This document shows, one piece after another, positions 9,440 through 18,230 of a stretch of DNA of 64,000 nucleotides; positions within the stretch are counted from its first letter, which is position 1, and each line of letters begins with the position of its first letter. Under the pieces are notes generated by a model. That model had not been told where the DNA came from. It searched no databases and saw only the letters and a program-made list of their open reading frames with translations. The DNA is from Comamonas suwonensis (GTDB lineage: Bacteria > Pseudomonadota > Gammaproteobacteria > Burkholderiales > Burkholderiaceae_C): NCBI RefSeq assembly GCF_012844455.2, contig NZ_JABBCQ020000003.1, positions 186,001 to 250,000 on the forward strand, read 5' to 3'. A program made the position numbers and the translations under genes.

Positions 9440-9973
9440 ATGAACGACCTGCAAACAGTGCAATGCACGCACCCGCGCCACGCTGCCACCATTCTGGACA
9501 TTTTTAACGACGCCATCGTCAACTCCACCGCGCTCTACGACTACCAGCCGCGCACGGCCCAAAACATGGTCAGCTGGTTTGATGCCAAGCGCGCAGGCGA
9601 CTTTCCCGTCATCGGTATTGAAAACGCTGCGGGCGAGCTAATGGGCTTTTGCAGCTGGGGCAGCTTTCGCGCCTACCCGGCGTACAAATACACGGTCGAG
9701 CATTCCGTCTACGTTCACCCCGCGCATCGCGGCAAGGGGCTGGGCCTGCAACTGATGGAGCTTTTGATTGCCGAGGCCAAGCGCAGAGGCGATGTGCATG
9801 TGCTGGTCGGCGCGATTGACGCGGCCAATGCCGCAAGCATTGCACTGCACCAGCGACTGGGCTTTCAGCATGTGGGCAATATGCCCCAAGTGGGCTTCAA
9901 GTTTGGCCGCTGGCTGGATCTGGCCTTTTACCAGCTCACGCTGCAGACCCCGCTGAACCCCATCGACGGCTAA
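9440..9973 (+). CDS. GNAT N-acetyltransferase, phosphinothricin acetyltransferase-like
   Basis: GNAT enzyme of 177 residues resembling phosphinothricin/methionine-sulfoximine acetyltransferases. The N-terminus has DIFNDAIVNSTALYDYQPRT, the central GFCSWGSFRAYPAYKYTVEHSV is characteristic, HRGKGLGLQLM is the acetyl-CoA pyrophosphate loop, and NAASIALHQRLGFQHVG forms the C-terminal part. It probably acetylates a small amino-acid analogue using acetyl-CoA. GGAG at 9431 places the start at the ATG at 9440 rather than the upstream codon at 9410. No operon partners. Confidence 0.88.
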   Translation: MNDLQTVQCTHPRHAATILDIFNDAIVNSTALYDYQPRTAQNMVSWFDAKRAGDFPVIGIENAAGELMGFCSWGSFRAYPAYKYTVEHSVYVHPAHRGKGLGLQLMELLIAEAKRRGDVHVLVGAIDAANAASIALHQRLGFQHVGNMPQVGFKFGRWLDLAFYQLTLQTPLNPIDG

Positions 9974-9979
9974 AACCAC

Positions 9980-10040
9980 TGATTTGCTATTGAATCAAGA
10001 GCTGCAACCGCATGTCTATCAAGCGCTATAGCTTATTTGG
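9980..10040. repeat. Dispersed palindromic box (diverged)
   Basis: Contains TTTGCTATTGAATCAAGAGC and TATCAAGCGCTATAGCTTAT; diverged member of the dispersed family behind the acetyltransferase gene. Confidence 0.5.
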
Positions 10041-10153
10041 CTTCAGAGCACAGATACATTCTGCGACCGCAAAATGAGGTGCCTCTCTTGTCATCCCCAG
10101 CGCTGGCCGCACGTTAAAGCGTGGTGTTTTTCACTTTTGAAGGAGTGACTGCC

Positions 10154-10435
10154 ATGTGGAGACTGGGTCGCCTGCTGACAATCTTTCGCAAAGAGCTGCG
10201 GCTCGCCTGGGCCGTGCTGCGCGATCCGCGCTCGCCCAAGGCGGCCAAGCTTGTTACCGTGCTCGCCGCGCTGTATGTGATCAGTCCCGTCGACTTCATT
10301 CCAGACACCATTCCCATTCTGGGCTGGCTGGACGACGGCATGATCGGCTTCTTGCTGCTGCAACTGGCTTTTCAATTTTTGCCGGCCGAGCTGCTGGCCT
10401 CACTGCGCGAGCGAGTAGGTGCCAAGGCGGTTTAG
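10154..10435 (+). CDS. DUF1232 (YkvA-type) small membrane protein
   Basis: 93-residue protein with the DUF1232 core: DPRSPKAAKLVTVLAALYVI followed by SPVDFIPDTIPILGWLDDG, the family's diagnostic SPxDxIPD segment. Two hydrophobic stretches around this motif suggest membrane association. The ATG at 10154 follows AAGGAGTGACTGCC, so I prefer it to the upstream in-frame codon at 10121. It is a single gene. Members occur widely and their biochemical role is not established, so none is assigned. Confidence 0.85.
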   Translation: MWRLGRLLTIFRKELRLAWAVLRDPRSPKAAKLVTVLAALYVISPVDFIPDTIPILGWLDDGMIGFLLLQLAFQFLPAELLASLRERVGAKAV

Positions 10436-10450
10436 CGCCTATTCTTTAAA

Positions 10451-10496
10451 AATCATAGCGGCCTGCGCTGCTGTATCAAGCGCTAGCCGCTATTTT
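10451..10496. repeat. Dispersed palindromic box
   Basis: ATAGCGGC at the left and GCCGCTAT at the right form perfect 8-base arms around TGCGCTGCTGTATCAAGCGC. It lies between two convergent genes. Confidence 0.65.
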
Positions 10497-10517
10497 CTAT
10501 CGAAAGGCGTTCAGATC

Positions 10518-11591
10518 TCAGATGCCCAGAAACTGAAAAGGCGCTGAGGGCTTGAACTGCGCTGTGGCATTGCCCGAATAGGTGTGGCTCTGGTCCTGGC
10601 CCAGATCCAGCTTCATGACCTTGCCGGTTTGCGCGCTGAAGTCCAGTGCCTTGAGGTCTACCCAGAAGGTATTGGGCGTCAGGGCTGATTCAAAGAAATA
10701 CAGCTGGCGCTGGTGGTCGAACACGGTGCGCCAGCGGGTGGACGAGATATTGGGCTGGCCCGGCGTGCTGATGCCGTAGGGCACCGAGACATTGCGGATC
10801 ACGCTGAACACGCTGGCGAGTGCCTTGTTGGGGTTCGGCTCTTTGGGAATGGCATTCACATAGAACGAGGCCCGCGCAAAGCGGTCGGCCGCGCGGTTGG
10901 TGCCGGGCAGCATGGTCGTGCCGCCGATCTGCTGCCAGTAACTGTTGAGCGCCAGCTGTTGATCGAAGGTGGGTGAATTGGTCATCACCTGATACTCGCG
11001 GCCATGGTGAATGACCTGCTTGCCCTTGATGTACTCGACGATGGCACTGTCCCCGCTGGCATCCGACATGGACAGGTGCAGCGTGGTCAGGCGATCCTCG
11101 CCGGGCACATTGTCCGAGACGATGGTGAAGGGCTCCTTCTCCAGCGCGGCCACCGCCTCCTTCACGCTGGCAAAGTTGTCCAGCACATATTGCGCCCAGG
11201 CCGCAATCGTCAGCCCCGGCTTGCTCTTGTCGTCAAAGCGGGGGTATTGCGATTCCACCAGCCACAGCAGATTGGCGTTCAGACCGGCTTCGTTGACGCC
11301 GTCCGTGGTCGAAATGTCATAGCCCGAAGTGATGACGCTGCCGTACTTGGACTTCCAGCGCAGCGTGTTGGGCCCCGTCTGCCCACTGCGCTCCATACCG
11401 CGAGGCAGCACCCAGAGATTGCTGACGATGTCGCTTTTCCAGTCCATGGAGCGGGCCGTCATGACCTGGCCCTCTGCGCCGTGAAAGACCAGCCGGGTGC
11501 AGGCCCAGGCGCTGGTGGTGGCGGCAATGCCAGAGGCAGCCAGCAGCAGGGCGGCCAGTTGGGGGCGGATACGCGGCATGTGAGCTTTCAT
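10518..11591 (-). CDS. Exported choloylglycine-hydrolase family amidase (Ntn-hydrolase)
   Basis: Linear-amide C-N hydrolase of the penicillin V acylase/bile-salt hydrolase family, 357 residues. A cleavable signal peptide ends in TSAWA, so cleavage before Cys31 (CTRLVFHG) would expose the N-terminal nucleophile. Further family features are MTARSMDWKSD, GVNEAGLNANLLWL and the late SVPYG segment. It probably acts in the periplasm on amides such as acyl-homoserine lactones or penicillin V; the substrate cannot be told from sequence. AAGGAAG lies 7 bases before the ATG at 11591, and the upstream extension is not supported. Divergent from a lipoprotein gene. Confidence 0.88.
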   Translation of the reverse strand: MKAHMPRIRPQLAALLLAASGIAATTSAWACTRLVFHGAEGQVMTARSMDWKSDIVSNLWVLPRGMERSGQTGPNTLRWKSKYGSVITSGYDISTTDGVNEAGLNANLLWLVESQYPRFDDKSKPGLTIAAWAQYVLDNFASVKEAVAALEKEPFTIVSDNVPGEDRLTTLHLSMSDASGDSAIVEYIKGKQVIHHGREYQVMTNSPTFDQQLALNSYWQQIGGTTMLPGTNRAADRFARASFYVNAIPKEPNPNKALASVFSVIRNVSVPYGISTPGQPNISSTRWRTVFDHQRQLYFFESALTPNTFWVDLKALDFSAQTGKVMKLDLGQDQSHTYSGNATAQFKPSAPFQFLGI

Positions 11592-11784
11592 CCAATCTTC
11601 CTTTTCGAGAACAACGGTGACGGGTATGCAGGCCTGTTGCAGGCCAAGCGTGGCGATCTTTGATACGACGAATCGCACCTTGCATGCAGATACTACCTTC
11701 CGGGAAAGCTGGCCGCTGACGCCAACCCACCACGCCCGCCGCGCGCTAGAGCCTGAACCTGGGCGGCAGGGCATACTGAGGGGC

Positions 11785-12213
11785 ATGCGCCTTCAACCCT
11801 CACTGACCTTTGTTTGCTTGTTTGTACTGACGGGCCTGTCGGGTTGCGACCTGGGTGGGGACAGCGGCCAGCCTGCCAAGCTTCCCCTCAGCGAGCAGGC
11901 GAAAGCTACGCGCGATGCTCTGCCAGAGCACATTTTTCGCGGCGACCTGGCTGGGCAGACCACCGTGCTGCTGGTGCACGACTGCGAGGTGTACCGGGTC
12001 GAGCCGCGTGGGCAGGGCGACGTTCACTGGGAGAGCGTGCTGGCGCCCGATCCCTACCCCTTCTGGACGTCCTGTGATCGCCAGTCCATTGACTTCAAAG
12101 CTGGCGAGCTGACCGTGGTGCTGGGCCGCATGGCATTTGGCGCGGGTGGCTGCTGCGCCACGGGCGGAACCTATCAATCGCGGGATGGGCGCAAGTGGAT
12201 CAAGCTGCGCTGA
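11785..12213 (+). CDS. Predicted lipoprotein, unknown function
   Basis: 142-residue protein starting MRLQPSLTFVCLFVLTGLSGC, with a lipobox LSGC at Cys21, so likely anchored to a membrane after export. The mature part has Cys pairs (HDCEVYRVE, FWTSCDRQS, GGCCATGG), which could form disulfides in the periplasm. No family is recognised. It is divergent from the exported amidase. In-frame codons upstream of 11785 extend the frame but break the signal peptide, so the ATG at 11785 is preferred. Confidence 0.7.
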   Translation: MRLQPSLTFVCLFVLTGLSGCDLGGDSGQPAKLPLSEQAKATRDALPEHIFRGDLAGQTTVLLVHDCEVYRVEPRGQGDVHWESVLAPDPYPFWTSCDRQSIDFKAGELTVVLGRMAFGAGGCCATGGTYQSRDGRKWIKLR

Positions 12214-12451
12214 CAGGCGGTTTGCGGCGCTCTGGCAAGCCGCAGCCAGGCTTTTGAGCGCGGCAGCAAACCCGTCGGTCTGTGCGTTCAGGCGTGATCG
12301 GGGCATCAATGCATTCAAGGCGACTGCTTTGCCCACCCTTGTGGCTGAAGTACCCGCCATCGCAGCCTGAAACGCGCAGCTCTCTTACTTTTTAGGCGAG
12401 TAAGCGTTCGGCATTGCGGCCCTAAAATCTCAGACTTTTGCCGTAAAGCCC

Positions 12452-13048
12452 ATGCCCGTGAATGTGATCAGCCAGACCCGTTTTACGCTGCAGCGCACCA
12501 TGCTGGCGCAGCGCGACGCCTCGGACGCCGTGCTGCAAAGCAAAACAGGTATGTGGCGCAAGATCCGGCTCGCCTCCATCGCGGCTGTGCCCCTGCTGGC
12601 GCTGGTCGCCGCCACGCTCCAGAACGGCCTCGGCGCGCAAATCTGTTTTGGGCTCATGCTGCTACTGGGCGTGCTTTTTTATGCCAGTCACTGGAATATC
12701 AAGCAACGCATGTATGAAATGGGAGTCCGCCGCACGGTCTCGCGCCAGTCCGTGATCCAGATGGTGCAGCAGCACATCTTCAAAGGCCAGCCGCAACTGG
12801 CTTGTGCGGCCACATTCGATGAACACGGGCTGCAGCTGCAGCAGGGCGATCTGCATCTGGCCGCCGCCTATGACGATGCCAGCCGCATTGGCGTCATCTT
12901 CGAGCGCCAGGGCATGCTGCAGATCAGGCCCGCTGCACACCCCATGCCCGACGCAGTCTTCTTCATTCCCCTGCAACAACTGCCTAATGCCCAGGCTGTG
13001 ATGCTGCGCCTGCAGCGCAGCCCAGGCTTTGTGGCGGGGCCGGTTTAA
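12452..13048 (+). CDS. Putative two-helix membrane protein
   Basis: 198-residue protein with two adjacent membrane segments at about residues 39-57 and 62-78, then a soluble C-terminal domain of about 110 residues. The layout (two helices, then a domain with FDEHGLQL and AYDDASRIGVIFERQG) is reminiscent of YcxB-like proteins, where a PH-like domain follows two helices, but I cannot confirm that relation. No neighbours suggest a role: the gene before it points the same way after 238 bases and the next stretch is a decayed gene. Confidence 0.6.
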   Translation: MPVNVISQTRFTLQRTMLAQRDASDAVLQSKTGMWRKIRLASIAAVPLLALVAATLQNGLGAQICFGLMLLLGVLFYASHWNIKQRMYEMGVRRTVSRQSVIQMVQQHIFKGQPQLACAATFDEHGLQLQQGDLHLAAAYDDASRIGVIFERQGMLQIRPAAHPMPDAVFFIPLQQLPNAQAVMLRLQRSPGFVAGPV

Positions 13049-13070
13049 GTCGGCCCAGCCGCATCGCGCG

Positions 13071-13120
13071 TTGCTATCAAAACAAAATCGCCAGTGCTTG
13101 ATGGATGGGCGCTGGCAGGC
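13071..13120. repeat. Dispersed palindromic box
   Basis: TTGCTATCAAAAC, then GCCAGTGCTTGATGGATGGG and CGCTGGCAGGC: member of the dispersed family between the YcxB-like gene and a decayed gene. Confidence 0.55.
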
Positions 13121-13123
13121 GAA

Positions 13124-13347
13124 TCAGGGCGGAGTCTTCGAGCCGGGCTGGTGACGTTTAGCGTGCCCTTGCGCGCGCTTGTCCTTGTATCCGCCGCCAT
13201 TCTTCCACTCGCTCTCGACCTTGCAGGGGCTTCCTAGAACTCTGGCTTGCCCTCAGGGTGGTCGTGGTCGTCATTGCCGGCCCAGCTGGAGAGCGGGGCG
13301 GTCATCACGATCAAGGGCCGAGTCAGCGCGGCAAGCAGTTTTTGCAT
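13124..13347 (-). pseudogene. Decayed gene for a small exported Lys/Gly-rich protein
   Basis: Read from the ATG at 13347 the frame gives a signal peptide-like MQKLLAALTRPLIVMTAPLS followed by SWAGNDDHDHPEGKPEF and a TAG stop at 13236-13234. A neighbouring frame then continues PCKVESEWKNGGGYKDKRAQ and ends at a TGA at 13126-13124. The total of 224 bases is one short of a multiple of three. I read this as one small secreted-protein gene with a nonsense codon (probably from Trp) plus a one-base deletion. I recall similar small proteins with an EFW-D-G-xCKVE core in Burkholderiales, but that comes from memory. It could also be non-coding. Confidence 0.5.
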
Positions 13348-13474
13348 GGGTGTTTTGAGCAGTTCGGCACGCTGCAAGGACTGTCAAAAAGGTGAGTACG
13401 GTTCACATCGCAGTTGAGGCGTTTGGCCTCTTAGGCAGGGCGAAACAGGGGAATTTTGATAGCGGCTACGGCAA

Positions 13475-14407
13475 TCAGCAGTAGGGCTTGACGTCATTGG
13501 GCTGCTGTTTCTGCAGGTTCAGGTTGGCAAATTCACTCAGTACCGCCAGAACAGGGGAAATGGCGGGGTTGAGTGCCAGATCCTGACGGTGTGCCACGGC
13601 CAAGGGGCGCAGCAGCGTGGGCTGCAGCGGGCGAATCTGAACCTGCGGCAGCGGCGCTAAATCTTGCACTTCCTCGCGAGGCAGCAGCACCGCACTCTGA
13701 CCGGCCAGTGCCAGGCTTTTAAGCGCTCCGGTATTGGTAAACGCCATAAAGGGGCGGGGCGTGTAGCCTGCCTGCCCAAACCAGTTGGCAATTTGCTGCT
13801 GCATGTGCGTGGGCGCGGAAAACCCCGACCAGCGCCGCTGCGATAGCCACTCGGCACTTACACGCTCGGGTGCACCCCAGTCAGCGGGCAGCAGGGCGAC
13901 GATGCTATCCAGCCGCCAGGGCATGATCACAATGCCCGCCTGCGCTGGTTGCGGGCTGGCCACAATGCATACATCCAGCGCGCCCGCCGTCAGCAGTTGC
14001 ATGGACTCGGCCGATCCCACGGCCTCCAGCCGCACCTCCACGCCCGGGCTGCGCTGCTGCAGCGCATTCAGCATCAGTGGTAGCAGCCAGGTACTCACTC
14101 CGGCAGACACGCCCACACGCACCAGTCCCTCGCGCCCACTGGCACGGCGCTGTACACGCTCCACCACATCGTCGCTGGCCTGCAACAGCTTGCGGCCGTG
14201 CTCCATCAGGACCTGGCCCGCCGCCGTCAACGTGGTTTGCTTGCGCCCGCGCACCAGCAACTGTGCATCCATGCGCGACTCCAGCTCCTTGATATGCAGG
14301 CTCACCGTGGGCGCTGCCAGGTGCAGCGCTTGCGCAGCAGCGGCAAATGTGCCCAGGTCGGCAATGGCAATCAGTGTCTGCAACTGGTCGAGGTTGAGGT
14401 TTCGCAT
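13475..14407 (-). CDS. LysR-family transcriptional regulator
   Basis: 310-residue LysR regulator. The N-terminal winged helix is LDQLQTLIAIADLGTFAAAA, then ALHLAAPTVSLHIKELESRM as recognition helix region, followed by a two-lobe effector-binding domain (about residues 90-295). No intact gene is divergent from it: only a doubtful 67-codon frame lies upstream. A perfect palindrome at 14436-14456, 29 bases upstream of the start, is a likely autoregulatory operator. The effector is unknown. The absence of a divergent partner fits the decayed state of this region. Confidence 0.9.
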   Translation of the reverse strand: MRNLNLDQLQTLIAIADLGTFAAAAQALHLAAPTVSLHIKELESRMDAQLLVRGRKQTTLTAAGQVLMEHGRKLLQASDDVVERVQRRASGREGLVRVGVSAGVSTWLLPLMLNALQQRSPGVEVRLEAVGSAESMQLLTAGALDVCIVASPQPAQAGIVIMPWRLDSIVALLPADWGAPERVSAEWLSQRRWSGFSAPTHMQQQIANWFGQAGYTPRPFMAFTNTGALKSLALAGQSAVLLPREEVQDLAPLPQVQIRPLQPTLLRPLAVAHRQDLALNPAISPVLAVLSEFANLNLQKQQPNDVKPYC

Positions 14408-14435
14408 GGAGGATCAATCCGCTTTCAATCAGATT

Positions 14436-14456
14436 TTCTGAATTGACTATTCAGAA
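14436..14456. promoter_or_regulatory. Palindrome, candidate LysR operator
   Basis: Perfect 7-base arms TTCTGAA and TTCAGAA separated by 7 bases, placed just upstream of the LysR gene start. The position suits an autoregulatory LysR-type site. Assignment is by position and symmetry only. Confidence 0.5.
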
Positions 14457-14502
14457 CATTCAACTTTACGGATATTAAGCCAATGGAGAGCATTGATGGA
14501 TT

Positions 14503-14706
14503 ATGAAAAACCAAACAACCGATGGCAAAAGTGCCGAACTCCATCTACCAAATACCTTAAACACGTCATCCGACGAGTGCGATGCAGACACTCGGCTCGC
14601 AGCTGACAGTTTGTGGCAACGCAGCAAACAGGTGGTATGTGCTTGGCTGGAACGGGCTGAGCGGCGGGTGACAGAGGGATTCAGAATGCCGCCAGATGGA
14701 GGGTGA
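14503..14706 (+). CDS. Small hypothetical protein, doubtful
   Basis: 67-codon frame beginning MKNQTTDGKSAELHLPNTLN with a weak upstream ribosome site. No family is recognised. The C-terminus (WLERAERRVTEGFRMPPDGG) shows little of the usual codon bias. It is divergent from the LysR gene, the place where a regulated gene would be expected, so it may be the stub of a lost gene or simply chance. Confidence 0.25.
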   Translation: MKNQTTDGKSAELHLPNTLNTSSDECDADTRLAADSLWQRSKQVVCAWLERAERRVTEGFRMPPDGG

Positions 14707-14707
14707 G

Positions 14708-15055
14708 GGCAGTCTGGATGCTTGTCGGTATGCCGGAACCTGCATTTGACTTTGTGCCTGCGCAGGCCGTTGCGCGCTTTTCTTTGGTCGCCTATTTCTT
14801 GCGAAGAAAAAGAATGCTCTTCGCTTGAAAATCAATATTTTTGATGGATGAAAAGAATAGTTTGGAAATTATCCTTTGCAGGATTTTTCTATTATTTTAT
14901 TGGTATTAACCACGGGTGATGTATCTATTTGTTTTTTGTGAGTTGAGGTTGGAATTATCAATAGTTCCCATTTGGCTCTATAGCCATTTCTGTGTGAATG
15001 TTAAAAAAATAGGCCCCCTTGGGCATTTCATAACGCATTCATGGAGGAGGTTGGT
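14708..15055. other. AT-rich intergenic stretch with a repeat remnant
   Basis: At 14777-14813 there is TTTCTTTGGTCGCC followed by a small hairpin TTTCTT-GCG-AAGAAA, resembling the outer hairpin of the composite repeat at 16931; probably a remnant. From 14820 to 15040 composition becomes strongly AT-rich, with no gene that I can support. GGAGGAGG at 15043-15050 serves the next gene. Confidence 0.4.
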
Positions 15056-16770
15056 GTGAAAAGATTAATATCTAAAAATGCTTTGCTATCTTGTGTCTGT
15101 ACCGTTACTGCCGTCATTAGCGTGGCGGCTTGCAGTGGCGACGATCCCCCTGCAGGTGGATATGCCCAGGTCGTATATAAAAATGGAAAGATATTGACAG
15201 TCGATCATCAAGGTCAGGTGGTTCAGTCTGTCGCGATTAAAGACAAAAAAATTATTTCTGTTGGCACAGATAAATCCGTCAATCAATACATCGGAAAAGA
15301 TACCAAGGTTATCGACCTAGGTGGAAAAACCATGATTCCCGGTATTTACGATGCCCATAGTCATTTTTCAATGACGGGTATGAATCTGAAATTTGAGGCA
15401 GATTTAAATAGCCCGCCGATTGGGAAAATCCAATCTATCGAAGAAATCATTGTGCTTTTAAAAGCCAAGCAGACAGAGCTGGGTAGCGATGCATGGCTCA
15501 CCGGTTTTGGGTACGACGACACGCTGCTTGCCGAAAAGCGCCATCCCACGCGTGAAGATCTGGACAAGGTCTCCACCACGCAGCCAGTCTTTGTCACCCA
15601 TATTTCCGGCCATATGTCCGTGGCGAATACCGCTGCGCTGAAGCTGGCTGGTATCACTGCCGCCACGAGCAATCCCGAAGGTGGTGTCATCGGCAAGGAC
15701 GGCAAGGGTGAACCCACTGGCTATCTGGCCGAAACTGCGGCTCAGCTGGTCAGCAAATTCAAACCGGCATTGACCGCAGCCCAGGTGCAGGAAGGGTTGG
15801 CAGAGGCCGCAAAAATGTACGCCTCCAAAGGCGTGACCACCGCCAACGACGGTGCCACCGGCCCAAGCGGCGTAGAAGCGCTGGAAAAAGCGGCGCAAAG
15901 CGGCAAGCTGCCGGTACGCGTTGTGGCCTAGCCCATGGGGCTGGATGCACTGGCGGGCTCCAAAGCCATTAAGCTGAGCAGCGGCATGGTCAAGTCGGTG
16001 GCATCAAAGACTTTCATGACGGCTCCATCCAGGGCTATACCGGCTACCTGAGCCACCCTTATCACACCCCGCATGACGACGACGCCGACTATGCCGGCTA
16101 CCCCCGATCCAGTCGCGAGGCTCTGGTGACCCGCGCCATTGCGGCACAAAAGGCCGGTGTTCAGATGTTCATCCACGCCAACGGTGACCAAGCCATTTCC
16201 GATGTGCTTTATGCCTACCGAAAAGCCCAGGAAGCCCATCCGCGCACTGATGCACGCAATGTTGTCATCCATTCGCAGATGACGCGTGAGGACCAGCTTG
16301 ACGAGATGAAAGAGCTGAGTGTGGTTCCCTCATTCTTTGAGTTGCACACCTACTACTGGGGCGACCGCCATCGCGACATCTTCCTGGGACCCGAGCGCGG
16401 CACGCGTATCAGCCCCGTGAAGTCTGCGCTCAACCGCGGCATTCCCTTCACCTTGCATGCCGACACGCCCGTAGTGCCCATGGACCCCATGCTCATGCTG
16501 TGGGCAGCCGTCAACCGAGTCTCCACCAGCGGTGCCGTCATCGGTGCGGAGCAGCGCGTTCCCGTGCTGGACGCGTTGCGCGGCATCACCATCAACGCCG
16601 CCCACCAGAACTTCGAGGAAAAAGAGCGCGGCTCCATCGAAGCTGGCAAGTTTGCCGATCTGGTGGTGCTGTCAGGCGACCCTGTGTCTGTCGACCCCAT
16701 GAAGATCAAAGACATTCAGGTGCTGGAAACCATTGTGGAAGGGGAGACGGTTTACAAGACTGGTCGCTGA
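15056..16770 (+). pseudogene. YtcJ-like amidohydrolase lipoprotein, disrupted by a stop and a frameshift
   Basis: Metal-dependent amidohydrolase (YtcJ-like, ~571 codons if repaired). From a GTG at 15056 after GGAGGAGG the product has a lipobox (SVAAC), IPGIYDAHSHF with the HxH metal site near residue 100, and later FIHANGDQAI, ITINAAHQN and KFADLVVL. Two lesions lie 66 bases apart: a TAG at 15929-15931 (VVA-stop-PMGLDALAG) and loss of one base after 15994, beyond which GGIKDFHDGSIQGYTGYL is recovered in another frame. The first ~140 codons are AT-rich and the rest GC-rich. Sequencing error is possible for either lesion. Confidence 0.85.
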
Positions 16771-16842
16771 GGCGGTTGACCTAGACCGGTAGCCGGGGTC
16801 TCTGCATGAATGCTGTTTTTACGGTGTTTATGCGGAGACTTT

Positions 16843-16898
16843 TTTGATAGCTGCTTGCGCTTTCTGTGATTGGGCTAGAGGTTGATTTGACTTGAATT
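16843..16898. repeat. Dispersed palindromic box
   Basis: TTTGATAGCTGCTTGCGCTT followed by GGGCTAGAGG and TTGACTTGAATT; a stand-alone member directly before the first composite repeat. Confidence 0.65.
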
Positions 16899-17050
16899 TC
16901 TTGTTTGAACTGCATGCCTTTGCCAAGTACAGAGGGCGGGTCTCGGCCCGCCATGCCGAGCTACTTTCTGCTGCCAGAAAGTAGCCAAAGAACAAGGTCC
17001 CTGCTGCCCACGACCCTCCGCTTCGCTGCGGGCAAACCTGCGCCGTCAAG

Positions 17051-17167
17051 CTCTTGGGGCTGTACGGCAAAACTCACTGCGCGTCTTCGATGCTCCTTTC
17101 AAACACGTTGCCGTAGAAATGATGGCGATGCAGTTGCACTCTGCGGTGCAACTGCAAGCCCCAAGAA
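17051..17167 (+). ncRNA. Candidate four-stem fold, left arm of copy 1
   Basis: P1 CTTGGGGCT (17053-17061) with AGCCCCAAG (17157-17165); P2 ACGGCAA (17064-17070) with TTGCCGT (17108-17114), enclosing P2a GCGTC/GATGC (17081-17093); P3 GCAGTTGCAC (17130-17139) with GTGCAACTGC (17146-17155). Transcription is unproven. Confidence 0.5.
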
Positions 17168-17338
17168 CTTGCCGTCGCAGGCGTGGGCAAAAGGGGCAAT
17201 ACCGGGAGCCGGATAGCTCAGCTCAGATTTCATAGCTGCTACCGCTTGGCGAATAAGCACTAGAAGTCAATTTCGTCATAACTCTTGCAGGCCGTCCGTA
17301 CCTGCACCCACCCGTTTGTCAGCGCCTGCGGCACGCTG

Positions 17339-17455
17339 TCCAGGCTGCGGGCAACGCTGCCGTAGGACAGCGTTGCTTCGTGCTCTGACTTGCCGCCGGT
17401 TGTCTGAGCGAAGCGGCAAAGCCGCGCAGTGAGTTGGGCGGCACCGCAGTCTGAA
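17339..17455 (-). ncRNA. Candidate four-stem fold, right arm of copy 1
   Basis: Same layout on the minus strand: P1 TTCAG-A-CTGCGG (17444-17455) with CCGCAG-C-CTGGA (17339-17350); P2 TGCCGCC/GGCGGCA (17391-17397 and 17437-17443); P2a GCGGC-TTT-GCCGC (17413-17425); P3 GCAACGCTG/CAGCGTTGC (17351-17359 and 17368-17376). Confidence 0.5.
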
Positions 17456-17815
17456 TGGTGTGACGCAGGTTTGCCCGGAGCGAAGCGCAGGGACGCAGAC
17501 AGTCGGGTCGCCTTTTCTTTGGGTACTTATCTTTTGGCGAAGCAAAAGAAAGTACCTCGGCTGACGGGCCGAGACCCGTCCTCTGTCGCGTGCGACAACG
17601 CAGTAGCAAATTGATAGCTACTGGCGTGCTCAGGGTGCGCGCTAGCGGCGGATTTTTTGCAAATTTTTTTGCAGCATGCCTGCGGTGCTGGCAGAGGGCG
17701 GGTCTCGGCCCGCCAGCCGACCTCCTTTTCTTGCGTCGCCAAGAAAAGGAGGCAAAAGAAGGCGCCCCCTGCTGCCCCCGACCCTCCGCTTCGCTGCGGG
17801 CAAACCTGCGCCGTC

Positions 17816-17938
17816 AAGTTCTTGGGGCTGTACGGCAAAACTCACTGCGCGTCTTTGACGCTCCGTTCAAACACGTTGCCGTTAAAGTGATGACGATGCA
17901 GTTGCACTCTGCGGTGCAACTGCCAGCCCCAAGAACTT
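17816..17938 (+). ncRNA. Candidate four-stem fold, left arm of copy 2
   Basis: P1 is a perfect 15-base stem (17816-17830, AAGTTCTTGGGGCTG, with 17924-17938, CAGCCCCAAGAACTT); P2 ACGGCAA/TTGCCGT; P2a GCGTC-TTT-GACGC; P3 GCAGTTGCAC/GTGCAACTGC. The same topology as copy 1. Confidence 0.5.
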
Positions 17939-18114
17939 GCCGTCGCAGGCGTGGGCAAAAAGGGGCAATACCGGATACCAACAGCCAGATAGCTTCTTGC
18001 AGACTTCATAGCTGCTACCGCAATCTGGATAAGCGCTAGAGCCTGATTTCATTACAACTCTCGCAGGCCGCCTGTACCCGCATCCACCCGTGTGTCCGCG
18101 CCTGTGGCACGCTG

Positions 18115-18230
18115 TTCAGGCTGCGGGCAACGCTGCCGAAGGACAGTGTTGCTTCGTGCTCTGACTTGCGGCAACGTGTTTGAACGGAGCAGCTTGCTGC
18201 GCAGTGAGTTTTGCCGCACCGCAGACTGAA
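18115..18230 (-). ncRNA. Candidate four-stem fold, right arm of copy 2
   Basis: Minus-strand fold: P1 TTCAG-T-CTGCGG with CCGCAG-C-CTGAA; P2 GCGGCAA/TTGCCGC; P2a GCAGC-AA-GCTGC; P3 CAACACTG with CAGCGTTG (one mismatch). Confidence 0.45.

Larger units (their letters stand above)
16931..17584 (+). repeat. Composite inverted repeat, copy 1
   Basis: About 654 bases. The left arm (16931-17207) and right arm (17281-17584, opposite orientation) are diverged relatives, joined by a centre holding one dispersed palindromic box (17227-17270). The ends are inverted: AGAGGGCGGGTCTCGGCCCG at the left and CGGGCCGAGACCCGTCCTCT at the right. Each arm has an outer hairpin (CTACTTTCT/AGAAAGTAG in the left arm) and the four-stem fold listed separately. 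No transposase or credible reading frame is inside. Confidence 0.85.
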
